Translations under genes and position numbers: made by a program
The notes under the pieces: generated by a model
Told to the model about the DNA's origin: nothing
Database searches by the model: none
The model's input: the letters and a program-made list of their open reading frames with translations, nothing else
In this document: positions 1 through 7,722 of the stretch, one piece after another
How positions within the stretch are numbered: the first letter of the stretch is position 1
Layout of the letters: every line of letters starts with the position of its first letter
Source of the DNA: an uncultured Selenomonadaceae bacterium
Lineage (GTDB): Bacteria > Bacillota > Negativicutes > Selenomonadales > Selenomonadaceae
DNA length: 19,974 nt
NCBI GenBank assembly: GCA_905235425.1
Contig: CAJOKY010000025.1
Location: 1-19,974 of the forward strand
Reading direction: 5' to 3'

Positions 1-3000
1 TGCGTCGGCGCTTATGCAAGTTTCGGTTTTGATGCGAATATGTTTGATACTTATCCCGCGTTGACGAGCGGCGCGGCGTTGTGCATTGTTCCTGAAGAAA
101 TGCGCCTTGATTTGGAAGGTATGAATATTTACTTTGAAAAAAATCACGTGACGCACGCTTTCATGACTACGCAGGTTGGACGCCAATTCGCAACAGATAT
201 TGAAAATCACAGCTTGAAATATTTGACTGTCGGCGGTGAAAAACTTGTCACGCTTGACCCGCCGAAAAAATTTATTTTGGTAAACGGCTACGGTCCGACC
301 GAATGTACAATTTTGATAACGGCTTATAAAGTGGATAAAGCGGAAAATAATATCCCTATCGGCAAGCCGCTTGATAATACAAAGCTTTATGTTGTCGACC
401 AAAATTTTAATCGCGTACCGGTTGGAGCTTGCGGCGAACTTTTGGCGGCAGGTTATCACGTCGGCGCAGGTTATCTCAATCGCCCCGAAAAAACTGCGGA
501 AGTTTTTATTAAAAATCCTTTTGACGGTGGAGAATATGAAAACGCTTACCGAACCGGCGACGTAGTGCGTTGGCGTGAAGACGGAAATATAGAATTTATA
601 GGAAGGCGCGATGGGCAGGTTAAAATTCGCGGTTTTCGCATTGAATTGGCGGAAGTTGAAGGCGTTATCAGAGAATTTCCTGCAGTGAAAGATGCAACTG
701 TTGCCGCCTTCGATCACCCTGCCGGAGGAAAATTTATCGCGGCTTATGTTGTCGGTGAAGAAAAAATTTCAATCGACGAACTCAATAAATTTATTGCTGA
801 ACGCAAGCCGCCATACATGGTTCCTGCCGTTACCATGCAGATTGAAAAAATTCCACTCAATCAGAATGGAAAAGTTAATCGCCGCGTCTTGCCTAAGCCT
901 GAAATTACATCTGCCGAAAAAAATTCTGCGCCGCGTTCTCCCAACGTCTTGGAAAAAGTTTTGCTTGAAGTCATAGGGAAAATTTTGGGCATCAAGGAAT
1001 TTGACTTTGCAACCGAGTTAAATTATTTGGGCTTGTCAAGCATTTCGGCAATTAAGCTTTCCACGCAACTTTACAAGACTTTCGGCATTAATCTTCCTGT
1101 CAAAAAACTTTTGGACGGCACGATTGAAACGATTGAAAATGAACTTTTAACGTTCCTGCTGTCCGATAAGAAAACTGCAGAAAAAACATCCGCGTCTTTA
1201 AGTTCAATGCATATCAGCAATGTGCAACGCGGAATTTATCTTGAATGCATGAAAAATCCGCTGTCTACTGCTTACAATGTGCCGTTTATCTGCAACTTTG
1301 AATCGGACACCGACGTTGAAAAAATTTCGGACGCCGTGAAAAAAATTATCGCCGCGCATCCTTCAATTAACGTTCACTTTGAACTGCGCGACGAAGAAAT
1401 TATGCAAGTGACGAATCAAAACGCCGCGCTTGAAATTCCCGTGCATAATCTTGACGAAAATGATTTTGCCGAGTTCAAAAATAATTTTGTCCGACCCTTT
1501 AAACTTGACACTGCGCCGCTTTATCGCATTGAAATTGTTAAGACTTCTGCGCGGGTAAGTCTGTTTATGGACTTTCATCATTTAATTTTTGACGGCGCGT
1601 CAATGAATTTGTTCCTGCTGAATTTGAAAACACTGCTTGACGGCGGCAAGATTGAAACCGAAGGCAAAAGTTACTTTGACTTTGTACGCGAAGAGGAATT
1701 ACATCTTGACGAGAATAAAAAATTCTTTGCCGACATGTTGAAAGATTTTGAAACGGCAAGCGAAATTACGTCGGACGTTCGAGGTAAAGTTGACGGCGAA
1801 CCGAAAATTTTTGATAGTCAAATTACCGGCGGCGTTGAAAGTTTTTGCCGCGAAAATCGATTGACGCCTGCCGCGTTGTGTCTTGCCGTGTTAAGTTACG
1901 TCATTGCAAGATATACTGCCAATAGCAAAGTTTACATGACGACTATTTCAAGCGGTCGCGCCAATGTTCAATTTGCCGACACTTTTGGTATGTTCGTAAA
2001 TACCTTGCCGCTTTTTGCTGAACTTGAAAATATTTCTGTTGCCGAGTTCCTTCAAAAAATTTCAAAAATGTTTACCGCCGTCATTGAACACGAAAATTAT
2101 TCATTCGCGCAGATTGCCGCCGATTATTCTTTCGCGCCAAAAATTATGTACGAATATCAAGTCGGCGTTGTCGATGAATATCAGATTCCAAAATTTACCG
2201 GCTTAGAAAAATTTTCTCATTCACAAGCAAAATTTAAACTTACTGTCCGCATTGTCGGTGAAAATTCTGCACCTTGCCTTTCAATCGAATATAATACGGC
2301 TGACTACAGCGCAAACTTTATTGAAAATCTTGCAAAGTCGTTCAATATCGTAATGGAAAAATTTATCACTCAGAGCAATGCGCCGTTGAAAAATATTTCG
2401 CTGATTGACGACGAACGCGCCAAAATTTTGGCAAAGTTCCGCAGTAACACCGATCCTTCAACGATTGGCAAGGTTTATAAATTCTATCACGAAGGATTTG
2501 AGGAGCAAGCACACTTAAAGCCGAACGCGACGGCGTTAATCGCAAGTGACGCAACTTTTACTTATCGGCAACTTGACGAGGCGGCGAACAGAATTGCCAA
2601 TGCGCTGATTGCATACGGCATAAAACCTACAAGCCGTGTTGCGTTGCTGTTGCCGCGAACTTCACGCGCCATTATTTCAATGTTCGGCGTATTGAAAGCC
2701 GGTTGCGCTTACATTCCCTGTGACACCGAATATCCTGCCGAACGTATTCGCCAAATTTTAGACGATTCGCAAGCGGCTTATATCATTACCACTGCTGACA
2801 GATTGACTGATGAAAAATCTTTGGACGTTGAAAAACTTTTGACTTATGAAAATTCAACGCGTCCGCAGGTAGAAATTTCGCCCGACGATACAGCCTACTT
2901 GATTTATACTTCGGGTTCAACCGGTAAACCTAAAGGCGTTATGATCGCGCATCGAAATGCCGCAAACTTTTTTACCAACAATCCCGCAAATATTATGGTT

Positions 3001-5400
3001 GATATTCTCGTTAAAAATGCCAAAAGATTTGTCAGCGTCAGTACTTTTTCATTTGATTTAACGCTGAAAGAAATTATTTTGCCTTTGTTTAACGGCTTGA
3101 CGCTTGTACTTGCAGATAAAGAGCAGGCGAATAATCCCGACAAATTGGCGGAATTGATTGTGAAGACCGGCGGCGACGCGATTAACGCCACGCCTTCAAG
3201 AATTTATCAGTATATGGAGGCAGAGGCTTTTTCTGCGGCAGTGAAAGATTTTAAATTCATTGGAAGCGGCGGTGAAAAATATCCCGAAAAACTTTTGATG
3301 AAGTTAAGACAAACTACCAAAGCCAGAATTATCAACACATACGGACCTACTGAAACTACCATTTCTTCCAATATGAAAGATTTAACCAATGCCGATACAA
3401 TTACGGTCGGGCGTCCTTTGCTCAATGTCAAGGAATTTATTGTCGACAGCGACGGAAACGAATTGCCGCCGGGAATTGTCGGCGAACTTTATATCGGCGG
3501 CGCGGGTGTCGGCAAGGGCTATAACAATCTGCCGGAAAAAACTGCAGAAAGATTCATAGAATATCAAGGCTTGCGTGTCTATAAATCCGGTGATTATGCG
3601 CGTTGGACTGAAAACGGCGACGTTGAAATTTTAGGCAGATTGGATAATCAGATAAAACTGCGCGGCTTGAGAATTGAACTCGGCGAAGTTGAAAGCGCAC
3701 TTGCAAAAGTTGAAGGCATTAAAACTTCTCTTGTAAAAATCGCAAAGATTAAAGGCATTGAACACCTTTGCGCGTACTTCACGGCGAACAAAACTATTGA
3801 CGCGGAAAATTTGAAAACTGAACTTGGAAAAACTTTGCCGAATTACATGGTACCGACCGCGTACCTGCAGTTGAAGAAAATGCCGATGACGCTTAACGGC
3901 AAAATTGACGCTAAGTCCCTGCCGGAAGCTACGATTTATCGCAGTGCTACGACTTCAAAAGCCGCCAACAAAATTGAAGAGGACTTCTGTAAAATTTTTG
4001 GTAATATCTTGCAAATTGAAGACGTTGGCGCAGATGAAAGCTTTTTCGACTTGGGCGGCACGTCGTTACTTGTAACGCGCGTTGTCATTATGGCGCAAAA
4101 ACTCGGCTACAAAGTAAATTTCTCTGATGTCTTTCTTAATCGAACGCCGCGCGAACTTGCCGCCTTGCAGGAAAATGATTCTGTTGCTACGGTCGACAAA
4201 GAAATTTCAGATTACGACTACTCAAAACTTGAACCGATTCTTAATGCGAATAATCTGGAAAATTTCCGTAACGGCAAACGTCAACCGCTCGGCAATATTG
4301 TTTTGACAGGAGCCACCGGTTACTTAGGTATTCACATTTTGCATGAGTTCATTGAAAATAATAGCGGTAAAGTTTATTGTCTCCTGCGCGGACGCAAAGA
4401 TTTGACAGCGGAACAACGCCTTAAAGCCCAGCTTTTCTATTACTTTGACCAAAGTTACGCGGAACTTTTCGGCAAGCGCATTTTCATTCTTGAAGGCGAT
4501 ATAACACGTCCGAATACTCTCGAACAAATTAAAAACATTTCCGACGTGTCCACTGTCATAAACTGCGCGGCTTTGGTTAAACATTTTGAAACCGGCAATG
4601 AAATTGAAAACGTAAACGTCGGCGGCGTGAAAAATTTGATTGAAGTTTGTAAGTCTCAAAATCTGCGATTTATTCAAGTTTCGACGATTAGCACGATTCG
4701 CAACGGCGTAAAAGGCGAAGTGGACGAAAACATTGTACCTGCTGAAAAGACGCTCTACTTTAAACAAATGCTTACAAATAAATATGTTCGCTCAAAATTT
4801 TTGGCGGAACGTGCAATTCTTGACGCCGTTGCAAATGACGGACTCAACGCCAAAATTATGCGCGTAGGAACTTTGTCGGCACGGTACAGTGACGGCGAAT
4901 TTCAAATTAACGCCGGTACAAATTCTTCAATGGGTAGACTGAAAATTTTTGCCATACTCGGTCAATGTCCCTTCGCGCAGATGGATAATTTGATAGAGTT
5001 TTCACCGATTGACGAGGCGGCTAAAGTAATTTTGCTGTTGTCTGAAACGCCTAAAGAATGCGTTATTTTCCACCCGATAAATCACCATAACGTGGCAATA
5101 GGCGACGTGATTCGTGCCATGCAATCTTGCGGACTTGACATTAAATTTGTGGAGCAGGAAGAATTTCAAGCAACTTGGCAAGCGGCAGAAGAAGACCCCA
5201 TTAAGGCGAATATTCTTACAAGCAGTATTGCCTATCGTAGCGGCGATAAAGATGCGAAAGTTATCACCTTCCCGAAAAATAATCTCTACACTATGCAAAT
5301 ACTTTATCGCATGGGTTACGGCTGGCCTATGACAATGTGGGAATACATAGAAAAATTTATCAATATGTTGCAAAGACTCGGTTTCTTCAGTGTACAATGA
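1..5400 (+). CDS. Nonribosomal peptide synthetase, A-T-C-A-T-reductase, 5' end outside window
   Basis: The reading frame is open from base 1, so the visible 1799 residues are the C-terminal part of a larger enzyme; the first ATG (base 40) is internal, inside adenylation core A4 (FGFDAN). Domains in order (visible numbering): adenylation 1 to about 300 (NGYGPTECT, YRTGDVVRW, LNQNGKVNR); carrier with phosphopantetheine Ser347 in GLSS; condensation about 405-820 with active site HHLIFDG at 526-532; adenylation 2 (YTSGSTGKPKG about 969-979, NTYGPTETT, YKSGDYARW); carrier with Ser1355 in DLGGTSLL; NAD(P)H thioester reductase with TGATGYLG at 1436-1443 and Tyr1595/Lys1599 (YVRSK). Reductase release gives a peptide aldehyde or alcohol; two modules fit a dipeptide aldehyde, which in known systems cyclises to a pyrazinone. 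Whether another module precedes cannot be seen. The stop overlaps the next gene (ATGA). Enzyme class is certain; product is inference. Confidence 0.95.
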   Translation, partial: CVGAYASFGFDANMFDTYPALTSGAALCIVPEEMRLDLEGMNIYFEKNHVTHAFMTTQVGRQFATDIENHSLKYLTVGGEKLVTLDPPKKFILVNGYGPTECTILITAYKVDKAENNIPIGKPLDNTKLYVVDQNFNRVPVGACGELLAAGYHVGAGYLNRPEKTAEVFIKNPFDGGEYENAYRTGDVVRWREDGNIEFIGRRDGQVKIRGFRIELAEVEGVIREFPAVKDATVAAFDHPAGGKFIAAYVVGEEKISIDELNKFIAERKPPYMVPAVTMQIEKIPLNQNGKVNRRVLPKPEITSAEKNSAPRSPNVLEKVLLEVIGKILGIKEFDFATELNYLGLSSISAIKLSTQLYKTFGINLPVKKLLDGTIETIENELLTFLLSDKKTAEKTSASLSSMHISNVQRGIYLECMKNPLSTAYNVPFICNFESDTDVEKISDAVKKIIAAHPSINVHFELRDEEIMQVTNQNAALEIPVHNLDENDFAEFKNNFVRPFKLDTAPLYRIEIVKTSARVSLFMDFHHLIFDGASMNLFLLNLKTLLDGGKIETEGKSYFDFVREEELHLDENKKFFADMLKDFETASEITSDVRGKVDGEPKIFDSQITGGVESFCRENRLTPAALCLAVLSYVIARYTANSKVYMTTISSGRANVQFADTFGMFVNTLPLFAELENISVAEFLQKISKMFTAVIEHENYSFAQIAADYSFAPKIMYEYQVGVVDEYQIPKFTGLEKFSHSQAKFKLTVRIVGENSAPCLSIEYNTADYSANFIENLAKSFNIVMEKFITQSNAPLKNISLIDDERAKILAKFRSNTDPSTIGKVYKFYHEGFEEQAHLKPNATALIASDATFTYRQLDEAANRIANALIAYGIKPTSRVALLLPRTSRAIISMFGVLKAGCAYIPCDTEYPAERIRQILDDSQAAYIITTADRLTDEKSLDVEKLLTYENSTRPQVEISPDDTAYLIYTSGSTGKPKGVMIAHRNAANFFTNNPANIMVDILVKNAKRFVSVSTFSFDLTLKEIILPLFNGLTLVLADKEQANNPDKLAELIVKTGGDAINATPSRIYQYMEAEAFSAAVKDFKFIGSGGEKYPEKLLMKLRQTTKARIINTYGPTETTISSNMKDLTNADTITVGRPLLNVKEFIVDSDGNELPPGIVGELYIGGAGVGKGYNNLPEKTAERFIEYQGLRVYKSGDYARWTENGDVEILGRLDNQIKLRGLRIELGEVESALAKVEGIKTSLVKIAKIKGIEHLCAYFTANKTIDAENLKTELGKTLPNYMVPTAYLQLKKMPMTLNGKIDAKSLPEATIYRSATTSKAANKIEEDFCKIFGNILQIEDVGADESFFDLGGTSLLVTRVVIMAQKLGYKVNFSDVFLNRTPRELAALQENDSVATVDKEISDYDYSKLEPILNANNLENFRNGKRQPLGNIVLTGATGYLGIHILHEFIENNSGKVYCLLRGRKDLTAEQRLKAQLFYYFDQSYAELFGKRIFILEGDITRPNTLEQIKNISDVSTVINCAALVKHFETGNEIENVNVGGVKNLIEVCKSQNLRFIQVSTISTIRNGVKGEVDENIVPAEKTLYFKQMLTNKYVRSKFLAERAILDAVANDGLNAKIMRVGTLSARYSDGEFQINAGTNSSMGRLKIFAILGQCPFAQMDNLIEFSPIDEAAKVILLLSETPKECVIFHPINHHNVAIGDVIRAMQSCGLDIKFVEQEEFQATWQAAEEDPIKANILTSSIAYRSGDKDAKVITFPKNNLYTMQILYRMGYGWPMTMWEYIEKFINMLQRLGFFSVQ

Positions 5401-6983
5401 CTATCAGATATAAAATTTTAATAGGCGGAATACTATTCGCGCTGATTTTGGCGTTGACGCTTTCTTATAACAGTTACCAAAGATTTACCGCAATAATTAC
5501 GCAAGATTATGAGATTGACGCTTTACGCACTGCACAAACCGCGTTGAAATTTATTGACGCGGAAAATTTTTCCTTCTACAGTCAAGACACTTTGCCTCGT
5601 CAGGAACTTTTGGCGGATTGGCAAAAAATTGTCGATACTCAAGAGTCAATGTTTATCTACATGATTGAACCTTATGACGATTACAATCATATTCGCTTTA
5701 CCGTAAATGTTAAACATGTGAATTCTGATTATGATATCATACCGATGGGATATACCGCGCCGACCAGCAGCGACGAATACAAAAAGGCTTATCGTGACCT
5801 TTATACCGGCGAGAAAGATTATGCCTTTGTAATTCGTGACAATGGCATTAGTCTAACCGGCGATCACGTAACCGCACTGCTTTCAATAAAAAATTCTGAT
5901 GAAATGGTTAAAGGTATTCTTTGTGTTCAAATGCAAATGGATAAACTCGACGCCGAAAAAAATTTTTTTCTTAAGCGTACCATTGCGGCTATGTTGATTT
6001 TTCTGTTGCTGATGTTTTATGTCGGAAAACTATATCTTAACTCGAAATTGCTGAATCCTTTAAGTGAGCTTACTCAAGGCGTCAAAGAAATTTCCGACGG
6101 CAACTTAAATAAAAAAATTGATATTAAAACCGGCGATGAACTTCAAACGTTGGCAGAGAATTTCAACATTATGACTGACGAACTTAAGACACAAATGGAG
6201 AATTTGACAAAAGTTACTGCCGAAAAAGAACGTATTGCCACCGAACTTGACGTTGCGACGAAAATTCAAGCCAGTATGTTGCCGAAAAATTTTTCCGTCG
6301 ATGAACGCGTTGACATTTTCGCGACTATGACGCCGGCTAAAGAAGTAGGCGGCGATTTATACGACTTCTACAAGTTAGACGAAAACCACCTTTTTATCAC
6401 GATAGCCGACGTTTCCGGAAAGGGCGTACCCGCCGCGTTATTTATGGTTGCCGCCATTACGAATTTGCATAATTCAACTTCCGCCTTGAAAAATATTGAC
6501 GACTTGAAAACGGCAATTGAAAATACTAATGATAGACTTTGCACCAACAATGACGGCGGACTTTTTGTAACGGCATTCAGTGGAATACTTGACTTGAATA
6601 ACGGCATTTTTCACTATGTAAATGCAGGACATAATCCGCCTTTGATTCGGCGGCATGGAAAAAATTTTGAGGAACTGCCTATGGAGTTGAATTTCGTGTT
6701 GGGCGGTTGGGAAGATTGGCTGTATATTCAGCAGGAAATTAAATTTGAAGCAGGCGATACAATTTTTCTTTATACCGACGGCGTAACTGAAGCTGTTGAC
6801 TCGGCAGGCAATTTATATTCTATTGAACGGCTGAAAAATTTTTTAAACGAACTTAACGAAACAATGTCAGCTAAAGAAATTTTATCGGCTGTACGTGAAT
6901 CACTTCAAAAATTTTCCGGCGATGCCGAACAATCAGATGATATCACAATGCTTATCCTAAAATTTGAAAGGAGTAGTAATTAA
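5397..6983 (+). CDS. Membrane sensor HAMP/SpoIIE-type PP2C serine phosphatase
   Basis: A 528-residue protein that should dephosphorylate an anti-sigma-factor antagonist, here most likely the STAS protein encoded next. I chose ATG 5397, which overlaps the NRPS stop as ATGA and places a hydrophobic segment (ILIGGILFALILALTL) at residues 7-22; an in-frame GTG at 5337 would add 20 residues read inside the NRPS and is less likely. Order: TM1, extracellular sensor about 30-190, TM2 about 195-212, HAMP about 213-265, a short coiled linker, then the phosphatase from about 285 with the metal-site motifs GGDLYDFY (about 318), DVSGKG (about 338), NAGHNPP (about 408), TDGVTEA (about 460) and SDDITM (about 513). 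All catalytic acidic positions look intact. There is no clear ribosome site before the ATG, so translation is probably coupled to the NRPS. Confidence 0.93.
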   Translation: MTIRYKILIGGILFALILALTLSYNSYQRFTAIITQDYEIDALRTAQTALKFIDAENFSFYSQDTLPRQELLADWQKIVDTQESMFIYMIEPYDDYNHIRFTVNVKHVNSDYDIIPMGYTAPTSSDEYKKAYRDLYTGEKDYAFVIRDNGISLTGDHVTALLSIKNSDEMVKGILCVQMQMDKLDAEKNFFLKRTIAAMLIFLLLMFYVGKLYLNSKLLNPLSELTQGVKEISDGNLNKKIDIKTGDELQTLAENFNIMTDELKTQMENLTKVTAEKERIATELDVATKIQASMLPKNFSVDERVDIFATMTPAKEVGGDLYDFYKLDENHLFITIADVSGKGVPAALFMVAAITNLHNSTSALKNIDDLKTAIENTNDRLCTNNDGGLFVTAFSGILDLNNGIFHYVNAGHNPPLIRRHGKNFEELPMELNFVLGGWEDWLYIQQEIKFEAGDTIFLYTDGVTEAVDSAGNLYSIERLKNFLNELNETMSAKEILSAVRESLQKFSGDAEQSDDITMLILKFERSSN

Positions 6984-7291
6984 TGGATTTTAACATCATC
7001 AAGGAGCTTTCGGGCGACATATTAATCGTTAATATCAACGGCGATTTGAATATCAAGACTTCACCAAAACTGGAAGAGGAACTTACAAAATCGATTGGCG
7101 GCGTGAAAAAATTGGTTTTGGATTTTTCCAACGTTGAATATATTTCATCGGCAGGACTGCGCGTCGTACTTGCTATGGAAAAAGCTATGCGTCGTCAACA
7201 AGGCTTAATGACTCTTCGTCACGTCAATTCCGCAGTCAAGGAAATTATCAGACTCGCCGGATTTTTGCAGGTTATGCATATAGAAGACTAG
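6983..7291 (+). CDS. STAS-domain anti-sigma factor antagonist (SpoIIAA/RsbV family)
   Basis: A 102-residue single STAS domain, the normal length for RsbV/SpoIIAA. The phospho-acceptor motif is present as YISSAGLRVVL (about residues 53-63), where family members carry the regulatory serine at the start of the conserved helix. The start codon shares a base with the phosphatase stop (TAATG) and has a strong ribosome site AAAGGAG at 6967-6973, nine bases upstream. In the family, the unphosphorylated form sequesters an anti-sigma kinase; the phosphatase upstream would generate it. No intact kinase or sigma gene follows in the window, so the downstream partner must be elsewhere, or the pair acts on another target such as the secretion module. 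Confidence 0.93.
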   Translation: MDFNIIKELSGDILIVNINGDLNIKTSPKLEEELTKSIGGVKKLVLDFSNVEYISSAGLRVVLAMEKAMRRQQGLMTLRHVNSAVKEIIRLAGFLQVMHIED

Positions 7292-7305
7292 GCGCCTTGA
7301 ATTAA

Positions 7306-7425
7306 ACGAAATACTTGACAATATTGGAAGATTCTTCATTGGAACACGACAAGGTTACTCGCTTTAAAGTTTTGATGAAGAATTTTTTATTGGCTTTGGA
7401 AAGATTTAGGCATTGTCAGACGTAG
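7306..7425 (+). pseudogene. Possible remnant of the missing anti-sigma kinase
   Basis: A 39-codon open stretch just after the STAS gene, with no good start or ribosome site, reads LEDSSLEHDKVTRFKVLMKN followed by a Leu-rich helix. Its spacing and hydrophobic pattern recall the first helix of HATPase_c_2 (RsbW-like) domains, which usually follow STAS genes, but the family's conserved E..xN.xxH metal-site motif is not recognisable. A neighbouring frame over 7296-7365 also looks coding-like, which would fit a frameshifted gene. This rests on weak pattern similarity and position; it could equally be chance. Confidence 0.22.
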
Positions 7426-7438
7426 TGACCAATTATAT

Positions 7439-7467
7439 TTGACATAAATATAAAAGACCGATAAAAT
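7439..7467 (+). promoter_or_regulatory. Sigma-A-type promoter
   Basis: TTGACA at 7439-7444 and TAAAAT at 7462-7467 are separated by exactly 17 bases, a near-consensus housekeeping promoter. Transcription would start near 7474, giving a leader of about 250 bases before the vWA gene at 7723. It could drive the vWA/PAAR/VgrG genes, a non-coding RNA, or both. Confidence 0.65.
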
Positions 7468-7524
7468 TAAATATATAGTTCAAATTCTAATTGCAATTCC
7501 ATTATTTAAATCAATAACCCATAG

Positions 7525-7721
7525 CTTATAAAGGCGGGGCTTTAAAAAGTCTTGTTGACTAGGTTTAGTGCAAACTACGTTGATACCTAAGACTAATGCC
7601 CTAATCCGTAGTACTGTGCAGGCTCTGTAAAATATATGAAGGGTAGGAGCGGTCAACCTGAGGCGAGTGAATCCTGACGTATTTTGGTTGAAATGTCTGC
7701 CTTTAAATGCAGGTAGTGTCC
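7525..7721 (+). ncRNA. IS605/TnpB-like right end with omega-RNA-like structure (remnant)
   Basis: No credible protein is encoded here. The last ~70 bases follow the layout I know from TnpB (IS200/IS605 family) right ends: a GAATCC box (7669-7674), then a small hairpin with CTGC/GCAG arms around CTTTAAAT (7698-7713), then the terminal GTAGTGTCC. An upstream GC-rich segment (GGCGGGGC near 7533-7540; AGGA/TCCT arms at about 7646 and 7672) could form the omega-RNA body. No tnpB coding sequence is seen to the left, so this would be a solo end or a domesticated RNA. It ends at or next to the vWA start codon and its AGGT may serve as that gene's ribosome site. Left boundary is approximate. Identification rests on motif memory, not alignment. 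Confidence 0.45.
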
Positions 7722-7722
7722 A

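Noticed and set aside
4324..4767. Minus-strand open frame of 147 codons in the NRPS reductase domain
   Set aside because: It lies entirely inside a strongly conserved catalytic domain on the other strand and its translation has no recognisable features; it is a shadow of codon bias.
7315..7345. Second TTGACA (7315-7320) as a promoter
   Set aside because: No acceptable -10 box lies 16-18 bases downstream.
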